Below are positions 1 through 13,300 of a stretch of DNA of 64,000 nucleotides, in pieces. Numbering within the stretch: position 1 is the first letter of the stretch; every line of letters begins with the position of its first letter. This stretch comes from Burhinus oedicnemus (lineage: Eukaryota; Chordata; Aves; Charadriiformes; Burhinidae): contig VFFE01009068.1 in NCBI GenBank assembly GCA_008921705.1, positions 1,452,389-1,516,388 on the forward strand, given 5' to 3'. The position numbers and the translations under genes were made by a program. The notes under the pieces are model-generated. The model was not told where the DNA came from. It worked only from the letters and a program-made list of their open reading frames with translations, and did no database searches.

Positions 1-3000
1 CATTTATTTTTCAAATAATAAGGAAGCTCCCCAAATGTGAGATGTAAAGTCTAACAACTATGCAGAGAGGTCAAATTATGTAGGCTTAAACCTCTGTTTC
101 TTTGCTTCTTTGGATTCACACTCAATTACAGAAATAAAAATTAATATTTTATTGTACCTATATAAGAATACAAGTTCTCATTCACTAAGCTAGTATGCAC
201 TTCTTTGTGGTTTACTTTATTTTGAAGAGGTTTATAAAATATTAATGAAAGCATCAAAAGAAAATGTAAAAATACGCTTTATTTGTAGGTCTCTTACATA
301 CTCACTGAAACACTCAACAGTAAATAAAGAGGAGTAATTCTAATCGTGTTTTCCCTAGTTAGATAAGCTCTACAGTGGAAAGACTTGGGCATGATCACAG
401 CTGTATCAGTAAAGAAAATTTTATCTTGGTCTTAGGGCTCACCACTAAGGGAAAGTTTAGGAACAACAGTATTCAGGACTTCTTTAAGAACAACTAAAGC
501 TCATAATCTGCTGCTGTCATAATTCCAGAAATAAGATATATGTCTGTAAAATAAGAAAATCCTTTCAGGAGGTAAATAATCCCTTTTCTTTGCTTTAACT
601 TTCTTTTTTTCCCCACGTTGTCCCCTGTACCAGAAAGAAATATTTATTTTGTCATCAAGATATCTATCATCTAAATCTACATAACAGCAAAGCAAATAAA
701 CATGCTGCAAGACAACACCTGAGAATACAACAGCACAGAAGATTTCTGTTCATCTATTAAACCTAGCTCACAAAACTGAGCTCAAGACAAAAATATCCTC
801 TATCAGATATCCCATCCCCTCTCTACAGTTTTTTTTACATGCATTCAGTATATATGCCTTTAATTGTTTTGACAGCTGCTGTGAAATAAGGCTATTACAG
901 AAATATCTTTAAAAGTGATGCTACTGATGGAAAAGAGTGGGGGTTTTGGCTCATTTGGACAAAGCAAGTTATCTTGTGTGTGCAATAATATTTCACCAAA
1001 GTTACAACACATAAATATAAAAAACTACGTGTTTGACTTAATGTCCATTACTTGAAAGGGCTGAAAGGGTCCTTCAGATTTGGCTGTATAGAACATAGAA
1101 CATTACGTCAAACTAAAATTGGAATCTCTCTACAAACAACAGCACCTGTTGTCTCCCTGTTGTATAAACACACAATTGTGGAAGACAGGGAACTGCGAAA
1201 AGGTCACAAGAGAAGGAAAAATGTACATTTTTTCAATAAGCCAGTTATTTATATCTAAATATGCAAGAGTTTCTATATCTATATGTATTCATGTTATATT
1301 GTTCATCAATTGTAATCAGATTTTGGTTTCAGAGTGTATTTATATTCCTGCACATAGCATGCTTTTCTATGCCACAGACTATTATCCTCAGTGGTTCTTT
1401 CCTACTTTGTTCATTCAGATAGAACAGACCACGCAAGGAAGGGCACTCTGTGTCTGGGCTGGATGGCTCATTTACTGGATAAGAAACCTAGTTAGATTTC
1501 ATAACAAATGAAATCACATTACAAAATACAGTTTTTCCATTTAATTCTGACAAATCCTAAAGTTGCTCAGCTGGGACTGCAGCAGTGTGTTTGATCTGCA
1601 GCGAATGACATTTGGCTCAGAAAACAGCCTGCTGCAGTTTTCACATCAGAAGATTCAGGACAGGGAAGGTTCCCCCTTCTTCTTCCAGGGCTCGGGTCTT
1701 AAAATGAGGAACCTGCATCAGAAGTGGTTCCTGCCACTAAGGTGCACCTTATGCCATTAAAAACCTGTCCTTTGTTACTCATTTCAGGAAGCTGAATGAG
1801 TAACACAAAACCTTAACCAGCTTCAGCAGTGACACTTCCTATCAGGGCGTATGAGTCGTTAATACAAAGTCAGCACGGCGCAACACAGACTGAGGTGCAG
1901 GAAGCAGAGTTCATACTTAGTGCAGGGAAGTCTTTTCCTACGTTCCTTCTTTCCTCTTTATTAACACAAAACAATTCCAGCTCTTTTCACATCGGTTTGA
2001 AAATGTAAAGGCTTTTTAAATACCTTCTATTATTACTACAAGTTCCCTTTTTTTTACTTTTTTTTTTTTCATGACTTAACATTTTAAGAGAATTAAAACC
2101 TTAGGATCATTTTTATACAAATATAAATCAAAGTCCAGCACAAAAGATCTTTCTTCTCCTCAGATCATTCAAATAAATCCTTCATGTGTGAAATGTAAAT
2201 GAAGTAAACAAATTCAAGCACAGGATCAGTCAGTATCTGACACCCTCCTTACTACAAAAGCATCAGTATTAACCATGTCCTATAAAAACATCTCTGATAA
2301 CTTTGTGTGCTGAAGGGTTGGGTTTATTTGTTTGCTTCTTTAAATACCTGATCTAAAATATGACAATCATATTGGAAGCAGATTTCTTTTAACTAACCCC
2401 TTGGCTTTCACTGTATACAAACACACATGATAGAGTTTGTCTACAGTCATGTAAATAGTAGCATAGAAAGAAGAGAAAAATGGTAATAAATAAGAGTCTG
2501 TGAGACTCAGGCTCCTACACAACATCAATAAGCCTCTTCTTGCCCGAATATCACAGTGACTTGGATGCAAGTGTGGAACTGCAAACTCTGGACAATCAAT
2601 TAAGCCAAAATAAGGTAGACAATTCCTGTGATGGCCCTGTCAAAGGAGACAAGCATCTCTTCAGTGAAGAGGAAGAGCAATCACAGAGACACCAAGGTAA
2701 CAGCTGGAGTTTTGATGGCTGTAATATAGGGGAAAAAAGTCCTTTTGGGACAGTTTAGAGAGTATGTGTGTGCTTAAGCATTATGATTGGTATGATTTAG
2801 GAAGCATCTTCTGTCATCTTTTTTTATATACCCTGAGAATCCCAAGGCACTCAAGATGTTTCTATGAATATTATAATAAACAAGAACATGTTATAAAAAG
2901 AGAAAAAATTAATTAATTTGAATTTTGTGAGTTGGTGGAGTAAATGCTTGTCACATTGTAATCAGTTTGATTTGCGTGATTGACTTCAATAACATTAGGT

Positions 3001-3377
3001 TTACATCCCTGATTCCTGCAAGGTTTGTTGGTTTTGTTGTTTTTTTTCCCCCTCAAACGTGTTCTGAAGAAATAGCTCACAGCTTTTTAATAAATGGAGC
3101 AGAAAACACAGATCAGAACAAAATATGTGACTTAGTTCATAAACTCTTTGATTCGTCAGAGAAAAAAGGCACGCAGTTAAGGAGGAAGCCCAGCCTTGTG
3201 TCAGTGTACTGTCAAAGAAAACTTTTCTGTGAAATTCAGAAAATAAACTATAACTGCAGATAGCCATTGAAGTCCTACACATTTCTTGGCTATAATGGTC
3301 ACAATTTTTGAGCTTCTGCACAGCAAAATCCCTACTTTCTCTTTCAGTCATGCCCTCACCCCCAAGGGGACGGACGA

Positions 3378-3400
3378 GGGTGTAGGGATGGGAGGGAGGG
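3378..3400 (+). other. G-quadruplex-type G tract
   Basis: Five GGG runs (3378-3380, 3385-3387, 3390-3392, 3394-3396, 3398-3400) are separated by loops of 4, 2, 1 and 1 bases. This fits the usual G3+N1-7 rule for an intramolecular quadruplex on the plus strand. It sits in AT-rich surroundings with no other promoter-like signal, so a function cannot be assigned. Confidence 0.6.
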
Positions 3401-3915
3401 AAAACAAGGGTAAAACTCCTTATCTGCAAAAATTTTCATGTGAACTCTTGAGGTTCTAGGTTAAAGGCAGCTGTGCCTGTGATGCCAGGAATCATGGCTG
3501 ACTGCCCAGTGGTCCCAGCAATTTTGGTAATTACTCTCGGTGGACAGATAAAAGGAAGCCATTCTACAAGTAAAACTCAAAAACCGCTATAAAAAATGTT
3601 CTCTGCCTACTAACTAAGAAGGCCTCCTGTCTAGCTGTTTCTCATCTAAAATAGGTCCTGCAACTGCTTTATCACACTATGTCTGATTTTAAAAAAGAAA
3701 AAATGTTCAATCAAGCTAACTCTAATGAGCTCAGAGCACTTGCATGAAACTGAGCTAACCAGATGGAATTTCAGTTTTTGGCTGAATACAGCATTTGAAT
3801 TAAACTGTCCTGTGATTTGCAAATGTTAGTCCATAATATTTATTCTTTTGGTCCCCTGAACTGTAAGGAATGTAACTTAAAACATAACTCTCCAGTATAC
3901 GTACAATTTTTGCAT

Positions 3916-3932
3916 ACACACACACACACACA
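3916..3932. repeat. (CA)n microsatellite, about 8 units
   Basis: Uninterrupted alternating A/C run of 17 bases followed by TATTATAT. It is a short dinucleotide microsatellite and may be length-polymorphic. Confidence 0.85.
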
Positions 3933-6900
3933 TATTATATAAAAATAACTTCAGATTTTTTTTATTGTATTGTACCTTCTCTTTTACTCTTATTTGCCTT
4001 GCAATATTTCTGATTCAATTTTAATTAAAGGTCATAAAAAATACAGAAAAGAAGCCCAAAGCACTACTATGTTTCAACTATAAGAGAGAACATACGTACT
4101 TTACATAACAATAAACTGTTTCAATTTTCATAACCACCCCTTCAACTGTCTCTCTCCTCACTTGTACATTAAGACTATTCTGAAATTAAAGAATATCGTT
4201 TCTTAGAAGGAACAGAAAAAAAAATTTTAGGAATGCGCATACTTGTATCATTGGCTTGAATCTGTGTTAACTTTTCAGTATGTTGATGCTTACAAGATTC
4301 TCTAATAATTAAAAAAAGATTGAGTCTTTATGGATGCAGTGTTTATGACAGTTTGACTTCCACACCTGTAAAGCTCTGTATAATTAAGAGATTTTAGTTC
4401 CGTTTTAATTTAGCCTGGATTCTGAATTTTGTCAGCTTAACATTGTTTTTTTGTAATTATTAAGCATTCACATGGAATATCACCAACCTGAAAAGTTCTT
4501 TATTTAAATGAGCTAGTAATTTTTAAGGCTATTATACTAATAAAGAAATAAGTTTTGTTCCGTTCTATAATTCAGGATGTTGTGGAGAAACAGCTCAAAT
4601 AATCATGAAGAGTCATTGCCAAAGAGTAAATTCATAAGCAGGGACCCTACGCCTTTTGCCAAGGATAAGACTAACTCCCACCATCTTCAAAAGAAAATTA
4701 CTCCAGAGAACTGGTCCCAGGTTGCAAAACTCTTTCTGTTTTCTACTCACATAGCCATTGACATAAATATATATATTACTATAGCTGAATCAGGTTAGAA
4801 CATTTTTGTGGTAGAATGCTTAAATTCCATACGAAACTGCTGTTGACTACATCTATATCAGAAAAACAAGCGTTACATTGTTATTTTAAAATGATTGTTT
4901 CAAAATATTTGCAGATAGATTTTATTAGCCATATTCTTAAATGAAAATAAAAATCAATGATTTGATGATTTCAGTGACTTGAAACTACATTTTTCAGAAG
5001 TTTTGATTTTGTTTTAAAACAATCTTCTCCCAAGTTTTGACCATCAGAAGTTAGAACAAAGAAAAAAATTTACAAGCTTAAATACCACACTTGAAAATGC
5101 AGAGTATAGCATTGACAAAATATTATAAAAAGAAGAAATTAGCAATATTAAATAACAACAAACAAATACCTAATAGTCTATGAGGTTCAAAAGTCTTATG
5201 CTGGGAAAATTTTTCCTCATTGGAGTCTTATAATATCTAGTAATACTTTTGTCACAGACTAGCAGTAAGGTTATATTTATTTACTCATTAATGCATGAGA
5301 AGGTGCATTATTTTTCAAAATAAATAGTTGCATTCTGTTAGACCACTCAAAGTCAGAGAAGTGAACAAAGGCAATATAATAATACAAGGTGGGAAACACA
5401 TACTCCATTGTTGAAAAAGTTACTGCTGCAAGTAAAGCTCTCATTATTAAGAGACAAACAATTAAAGGAAAACAAAAGACAATTTACCTGCTTAGGTGTT
5501 TGTGGGGCAAACGTTACACTGACATACATAAATTTAGAGAAAGAAATCATGTTTGAATATTTTTTGCAATAAAAACTGAGATGTAACATTGTAAGAATGC
5601 TACTTATCGTATTACTGTTCTGCTAAGAGATAAAATTGACTGCAAAAATTTGATGCATCCATAGTTTTCAGGCAGGTAATAAGAAAACACCTGCTTTTCC
5701 TATGTGTGACTCTAACATTAATGTTAAGCACCTCTATTATAGCTTGGGATTTTGATAGTACTCAGAGCACCCTACCAGAACTCACACTGCTCAGTGCTCC
5801 AAAATGAATGGCTGAGCTGGATAAATGCCAAGAGCTTAAGGTATCTGTTTTCTATCTTCATAATTAGTGACAAGGCATGAATTGAATACTTAAAGGAGTG
5901 AAAATGTTCTTAGACTGCTTCTTAGTATGCACAAACCATCCTACTAAATTATCTCCTTGGCTGGCGTCGTGAAATGTGTGATCTGGCACAAGGTATAGTT
6001 CCAGCTCAGCCTAAACGAATGCATTAACTCCCACAATATTATAGGGAACGGAATTAAAATATTCTGTGATGGCTCTGAAAATAAAGCGTGCCAGTGACAT
6101 GGTGAATTATTTTATGCATAGGATGCAGAAAAGAACAAGCCATTTGTTCCAAGTACTCAGTTAATTGCAGAAAAAACACTCCCCAAAATAGAACAGATTC
6201 TTTAGTGCATTCATTGAGGAGGCAGATTAATTTTACTACCATGATTTATTTCACATTTTCTAAAATAATAATTATATATGGCATATGCCTCTTTTTCCAC
6301 TCACCCATTCTGATCTGAAAGGAAACATGCTTGTTCAAAACCTTGCACTTCCTATGATATACTAAAAGTCATAGTAAATAATCAAATCAGCTATGGATAA
6401 AAATGTGTTACACTATCAAGAGTTCACTTACAGTACTAAATGGATACCCCAAACTGTAACTTTGTTGAAACTAGAGAAGAGATGCAAAGTTAGATGCTAA
6501 CATAACTCTTCCCAAATAAATATATGAATTAAATAAACCAAACAGCAAAATTTGGAAATTTTGGAGGACATGAACTGTTGGGTGTTTGCTGCAGACTGTG
6601 TGGGTGAGCAGTCCTGATAAAAGCCTGAGACAATGTGATAAAGGTGGTAACTAAAAGCTATCCCTTCATATTTATGAGATGGTGTGACATACAATATATA
6701 TTAAAAAAAACCCACCACACACACAAAAAAAATCAGCTTCCCGAGATCTATTCTTCACTTACAAGTTTCCACTGTTGCTTCAAGAGACATCCTGCAAATT
6801 CCATTTTTGCCTTAGTGTTAACTTGGCTACTCTGTCTTTCAGTAGAATACCAGTAAATTGATGACAGGGGCTTTTCAAAATTTGCTAGAAGTGTTACATA

Positions 6901-8174
6901 CTCAGGCAGAGTAGCTGATGATCTTAAAAATGTAGCTAAAACACTCCTTGTACTTCATTCTCCTTGTTTGGTAATGTTTCGTACTATGTCTCATGTAATC
7001 CAGGGCCAATACATAAACTCTCACTTGAATCTTCTTTTCTCTCATCTTCAGAATCAAGAACAACAACTCCTTATGCAAGTGGGAATAATTTGCTCTTTCT
7101 ACAATGCTAATAGTACTACAAGAAGCATTCTGGAAATGAACAAAAAGCATCTATTTTGGAATAAAAATATAATATTTTACATATTTTTATATTTATGCAT
7201 TGTATAGGACAAGGCTAGTATTTAGAATACCAAGATTTCTCTCATTCTTTTTTTTCTAAATGGAAAGTACTGAATTTGACCTTTCTTTCAAATTAAACCT
7301 CATGAGTTGCAATTGCCTATCTTGAAGATGACATACAGCAGTCAAACACTTGTTTTTATTGGTTGCTATAGAAATTAAGTGGAAAGTTCATTCAATAGTC
7401 CTTTCTGTTTGTTCTCATTTTTCATTCTGCAAGCTATTTTTCTTTCAGATGGTTATAGCAAGTGATTGACAAAGAGAGCTTTCCTATTTCCTTGTTTCAC
7501 TATGTCTCATCTACTTATCTTGGACAATACAGATGGCATATCTAGGACTATTCTTAAACCTATTTGTCAGAATGCTAATTATTCTCATGTCCCAGATATA
7601 AATATCAAACCAGCCTAATACTCACACATCCTCCAATCATTTCCACTTGCTAAATCAGAATTTTCTATATACCCCCTTTTTCTTACCCATTGAAACTCCA
7701 AAGTAGCTCTTACCAATCTGACTCTAACACAGTGTGCAAATACAAATCCAACATCCGTTTCTTGCTTCCTGTAACGGAACCAACAACTACTAGTCAATCT
7801 CGTTGAGTATATCTATGGATTATTTAATAATGGCGAAGAGATAAAACTGAGCGCTTTATAATGCTTTTAAATGACAGAAAGGAAAAACAGCCCAAGAATT
7901 GCATAAATGACTGTTTTCTGAAGAGCAGGGAACAGTCTTATAAGAGCTATGATGACTACAGACACATAAATGACTTCTTGAGCAAGGGAAGAACTTGCTT
8001 AAAACTCCTTTCCAGTAACACTTTGCAGCCCATCGCAAATGTGCAGGGTACACATGACAGTAGTTTAAATAACAGGAGCTAAAACCTTGTGAGGCATTAG
8101 GTTCAACACTGTAAGCTCAATAAAGTATTTCACAAGCCGATCTGAATGAAAAAATATTTTGATTAATGAGAGCT

Positions 8175-8208
8175 GGAGAGTTGAAATATTGGGAGAGTTG
8201 AAATATTG
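8175..8208. repeat. 17-bp perfect tandem duplication
   Basis: Two identical adjacent 17-bp units (8175-8191 and 8192-8208), each beginning GGAGAGTTG and ending AAATATTG. Perfect identity suggests a recent slippage or small duplication. Only two copies are present, so it is not a satellite. Confidence 0.85.
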
Positions 8209-8257
8209 GGAAATCACACACACAAATCCCAGGCTACAATGCTATTTTATTAATTTT

Positions 8258-8293
8258 TATATATATAGATAGATAGATATAGAGATATATATA
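8258..8293. repeat. TA / GATA simple repeat
   Basis: A compound tract starts with TA dinucleotides, continues with GATA-type tetranucleotides (three clear units) and returns to TA dinucleotides. It is typical of vertebrate microsatellites and nothing suggests function. Confidence 0.8.
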
Positions 8294-9730
8294 TGAAAAG
8301 CACAGTCATCCAAACTGTTGTTTCAGAGGCCTTAACAAAGCAAACCTAAAATATGATTTACATGAACCCATGTTCTTTCCTGAGTCACAGAATAGGAAGA
8401 TTGAGAACGTGGCAAGTATATTATACCTAAATTATTTTCAAATGCCTTAAACACATATGTTAAACACATCAGCAGAGTGATAATACAACATTCATGACCA
8501 TGTTTCACCATTGGGCACAATTCTAGCCCTGTGAGAATGTCATCTCCCTTGCGGAGAAACCTGAGGAAACCTGAACTGCAGAGGTACAGCATAAGCCTTC
8601 AGTTGTGCTTCAAGCTGAGGTCTGGATTAACTTTCTGTGGTTAAGCAGGGACCATCCCTACAGAGGACAACTCTGAGGAGTTCGTCCCTTGTCCCTGCAG
8701 TGCTGTTGCTGCCCCAGGAGCAGAAGTATAAGACAAGAGTGAATAATTTGGCTACTGAGTTCAAACCCCTTCTATTGCAGAAGAAATTTTATCTTATTTA
8801 TTTGTGTGGTTTCCAACTTCACAACCCCAGACTACCTTTTGGATCACAGAATTGAATATGACATTCATAGGGCCTCAACTTATTAGAGCATCCTTCCCTT
8901 CATCAAGGAGGCTAAAAAGAATATGGAGTGAAAAACCTCATGCTTCCTTCTCCGCTCAGTATATCAGCAAGTAACTGTACAGAGAACAGCAGAGAAAAAA
9001 AGCTGAATTATTATCTGAGCTGGAATAAATTACTTGCTCCATATAGCAAAATAAGGGCAGGTGCTCTTTTTAGAGCAGAGCAGTGTGCTCTGGTGCTCGC
9101 TTAATAAGTCAATTGGACTCTACTGAGGCAGATTGAAGATTTCAGTTGAAATGTACCTACTACCAAGAATTCTGTTTATCTTATATTCTCCCAATACTTG
9201 TATCATATTTGTCAAGGCCATTTAATTTAAATCAACTCTCCAGGAACCAGATCCACAACCAGCAAAAATCTATACCTATATGGGCAGCAACAGAATTACA
9301 CAGCCACCAGCTCAGTATTTGTATATCAAAGTCATAATAAAAGGCTTAAAAATGGATTTGAACATACCGCTGTTGCTACTTCTTTAGCAAGAAAAAAAAT
9401 GTGGAGCAATACATGGATTTACTGAATAAATAAACCCGTGAAAAACCAAGTTACTAAGGTAAGCTTGATAGAAAATGAATATATTCTGCCCAACACTTTC
9501 TACATAAAACTCATTGTTCCCTCTACAGCAGGTGATCCCAATTGCAGAGGCTATTCCATCTTGTACGGTGCAGTAAGCTCTTGATGCATACTGAGTAGCA
9601 TTAACAATAGGCAATAGGCGAAAAGTTATGAACTACAACGTCTTTATCCAAACATTTATCTCACAGAAAGCTGAAAATTTTTGTTGTTTATACTCTGAAA
9701 AAAAATACTCCCCTTGCACAATGTTTGTGC

Positions 9731-10367
9731 AAGGGATCTGGGGGTTTTGGTTGATCAATATGAGTCAACAGTGTGTGCTGGCAGCCAAAAAGGCCAACTG
9801 CATCCTGGGATGCATTAAGGACAGTATAGCTAATGACCTGAAAAAAGTGATTGTTCCACTATGCTCAGCATAGTGTGTGCAGTTTTGGGCTCCATAATAC
9901 AAGAAGGACATAATAGAATCTGTCCAAAGAAGGGCAACAAAGATGGTGAAAGGCCTAGAGGGCATGACTTATGAGGAGCAGCTGAGGATACCAGGTTTGT
10001 TCAGCTTAGAGAAAAGGAGACTGAGGGGGGAGGAGAGGAGACTCCTCATTGCTGTCTACAACTTCCTCATGAGGGGGAACAGAGAGGGAGGTGCTGATCT
10101 CTTCTCTCAGGTGTCCGGTGACAGGATGCCAGGGAATGGCTTAAAGCATCAAGGGCATATTAGGAAAAAGTTCTTCACTGACAGGGTGGTCAAGCACTTG
10201 AACAAGCTCCCCAGGGAGCCTCAAGCCTGTCAGTGTTCAAGAAGCATTTGAGCAACGCTCTTCGATATATGGATTAACTTTTAGGTTGCCCTGTGTGGAG
10301 TCAGGAGTTGGACTCAATGATCCTCGTGGGTCCCTTCCAACTCAGGATGTTCTATGATTCTGTGAAA
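9731..10367 (+). mobile_element. CR1 LINE, 5'-truncated 3' portion, sense
   Basis: About 640 bp recognisable as the 3' part of a chicken-repeat-1 (CR1) non-LTR retrotransposon. Recognisable blocks in order are the GGGGGTTTTGGTTGA segment near 9738, the GGGCTCCATAATACAAGAAGG block near 9887, the TTAGGAAAAAGTTCTTCACTG block near 10160 and the terminal TCCAACTC...TCTATGATTCTGTGAA tail. The open frame at 9943-10251 is CR1 remnant coding/3' sequence and not a host gene. CR1 copies in birds are almost always 5'-truncated, as here. An 11-bp inverted repeat spans the truncation point (9711-9735), reported as a finding. Confidence 0.95.
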
Positions 10368-13300
10368 TATAATGGCTTCAAAAACTTATACTTCCTTTTC
10401 TAAAATGTAACATGTAGTTGATAAAAAACCATATTCTCAAGACTTTAGGTTGGTTTTTTTCCAGATATATTTTTTACTAAATACCTTTGAAAAGGATATT
10501 ATTTCACAAGTAGGAAGCAAGGTATTTTCATGTGGCAATAACTTTCCATTACAAAGAAATACAAAACCACTTTCATATTTCATAAGTAGAAGCTTTTTGA
10601 CAGCAAATACTAGGTGTGCAAAGAAGGTTAAAGAGGTTATTAAGAAATATATTTTCTTTAAGTGATGGCAAATAACATACCCAAAATCCAGGCTGAAGAA
10701 AGAGGCCTTTAGCTTTTAGTATATTTGAAGCCCATTCTACAATCCAGGGTTGAAGAGGAAGTTTGTAATTTTCATTTTGTTTAGGCACTCAGACAGTATA
10801 CGGAACACAACAGGTCAAATTAAATCTCAAAAAAGTGTATTACTTTTTATCTATGTTTGTCCAAGTTGCATCCATCTATAAAGTAGTAGCTTTCTTATCA
10901 GAAGTCTGGCAAAACAAAATATTTCAGTGTTGAGATGTATAATTCATTGACATTTGGAGTATTAAGAAACATCACAATACTGAAATCATGTAAGCAATGC
11001 GTTTAGCAGGGTGCCTGCAAAGAAGCTTATTTGTTTATATAAATTGCACTCCAGAGAGAATGGAGAAAAATCAGTTCATCAGCTAAACAAGGTATTGAAA
11101 TCAACACTATTACAGTGGCTCCTTGATAAATACACGGTTCATTATCGCTTCATTCATTTGCTGTTTTCCATTGGTGATAAAAGTGCAGCTGGTCTAAGGC
11201 ATCTCTTATGCAGTTGGCTACAGAAATAATCTTATTTTTTATGTAAACCTCCTGAATAACCAAGGTTGATATGTTTGGTTATAATGGATCATCCAACAAT
11301 AGCTGTTGAAGCAAATTCTCAGATGCTAAAATGTTTTACCAGATGATTTACAGAGCTCAAGGGTTTAAATTGTTTATTTACCAACACATACAGTTCAGGG
11401 TTAGAAAAGAAAGAAGACAACTGTTCCACTTCCATTGAGACTGAAGTGATATCATTTTGCAGAGGTCTAGCTGGAGATACTCCATTAACATTCTAATGAA
11501 AAACAACTCCCAAAATGTCAAAGTAAAATATATGGTCACAAGGATATTTTTTATTCAAGGTTTCTGTTCCCTTGAAAACACAGACCATTATGAGCTAAGA
11601 AAGAAGTAATTGTTGTCAAGTACTGTGAAATCCAAAATGGAAGTTTTCAGGTACTTACATAGAGAATAAGCATCATGCTCACCTTCTGGCTTACAGCAAG
11701 CACTAGCTTATTGAAAGTAGTTACAGCAGAATCATCGCCAATGCACCTTTTACTGAAAAGCTTAAATTTTCACCATAGAGAGTTTCCTGGTTATGTAATT
11801 TAAGTACAGAATTAATAAATAATCATGAAAGTTTACATTAAACAGGAAACTTTCACACTTGTCCACTAGTGAGGAAGACAAAGAAAAAAACTCAGTGTTA
11901 ATCTTGGTTAGGTCACATAAATGAAATGGCATGACATGGGTGGTGGAAGGGTTTTTAACAATGTCTAAAAGGTCTAGGTCCTTAAGTCGTGTTTTCAAAA
12001 GACAAGTAGCAAGAGCTTTGTCACTTTAAATTATGATTTGAAAACTCCAAAGTTTTTCCAGCTCTGATATTCTTAACTATAAGAAAAGATTCAGATCATT
12101 GTCTTGTGAATATTTATTCACTGAAATAATCCTAAATCAATGTTTTTATAGGACAAAATTCCAGCTCTTTGAGTCGGGGTTTCTCCTATTTTCACCTATA
12201 CTTGTGTTCAGGTGTTAAAAAATACATAAATCCACTCCCAGACACATACACACACAAAATCTATTCATTTCTTCTCCTATATCCAGAACAAGTTTGTTGT
12301 CAGAGCTTGATTCTGGGAACAGAGTCTTTATTTACTTGGTAGCCAGTGAACCACAGTTCCCTAGTGTGTACAGTCCTCCATCTTCTGCTCAAACACCACC
12401 TATCACTCCAGTGCTGAACAAACTACTATTTAAATTAAACTATCTTTAAGTTTTAGGTCACCCACATTTGGCTTTTAGTAAGTGACTATCGAAGTCTTTC
12501 ATTACTCCATTTTGGTGATAACGCTATGTTATGCATGCTATCGAGACATCGTGAAGTGACTCTTGCCTGTGTAAAGAGAGATTGTTTGTAGTTCACTGTA
12601 CAGAACAACAGTTGCAGAAGCATCGCCTTTTGTCTGTATCTAAGAAAAAAACCACACATTAAAATTGTTGAAGTAATACCTCCAAAATGAATGTATTATA
12701 AATATGTATATGACAGTAAATTGGCCTTTCCATGACAAAAATGTTTTCCTAACATTATTTTCCATAAGATTCTAAAATTCTTATTTTAACAGTCCATAAA
12801 TTGTCATCCTTCTTACAGTTTCTTTCTCCTATACACACATGCCTGAGTATCGCTGCCTTCACTTGATCGTCAAAGATTAAAACAATACTACTCTTGCTCA
12901 ATTTTGAGATTTTTTTCTGCAGTTAAAGCATATGTTCTTACTGTGTTCTCATATTGGGAAGTTCTAAATACTTTATGTATCTTGAATTACTTTTCAATTA
13001 TCAGCATTTCATTCAGAATAGGATTTTACTTAGGCTTCTTGCTGATATTTTCTAACTCTGCTTTGCAAATTGCATTTTTAAAAGTTGCTACGTAGCAGTT
13101 CCAGCTATTTCTATAAGCATACTGTAAGAGAACAGGCAAATAATCATAATAATCCCCCAGAAGTTTCAATCAAGTCCAATAAAGCAAATAAAAAAATCTC
13201 CTTTCAGAGGTACTATCATAATTCAGGAATAACTTCACCATTTCAGCGAGGCACTCTGGTGTAACACTGAATAGCATATAGTCCAGGAATTAATCAGAAA

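Larger units (their letters stand above)
1..9730. other. AT-rich single-copy non-coding stretch
   Basis: I see no recognisable gene, RNA gene or interspersed repeat in this stretch. Open frames here are mostly 60-80 codons, lie on both strands and have the composition expected by chance in AT-rich DNA. Items listed separately inside it are a CA run, a G-quadruplex motif, a 17-bp tandem duplication and a GATA/TA tract. A phase-compatible pair of exon-like segments near 2557-3262 is described only as a finding because nothing confirms it. If the CpG island at 41.4 kb starts a leftward gene, this stretch could be intronic. Confidence 0.6.

Noticed and set aside
3001..3429. 142-codon minus-strand open frame
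   Set aside because: It overlaps the plus-strand exon-like segment and a G-rich tract, has no recognised domain, and its length is reachable by chance.
4576..4728. Plus-strand exon-like segment after ATTCAG
   Set aside because: The following donor (CAG/GTTGCA) is weak and the splice phase does not fit any plausible donor of the segment starting at 3070.
7890..8082. Hydrophilic plus-strand open frame after an acceptor-like site
   Set aside because: No usable donor and no protein match; frame length is within chance expectation.
9943..10251. 102-codon plus-strand open frame
   Set aside because: It lies wholly within a CR1 3' portion.
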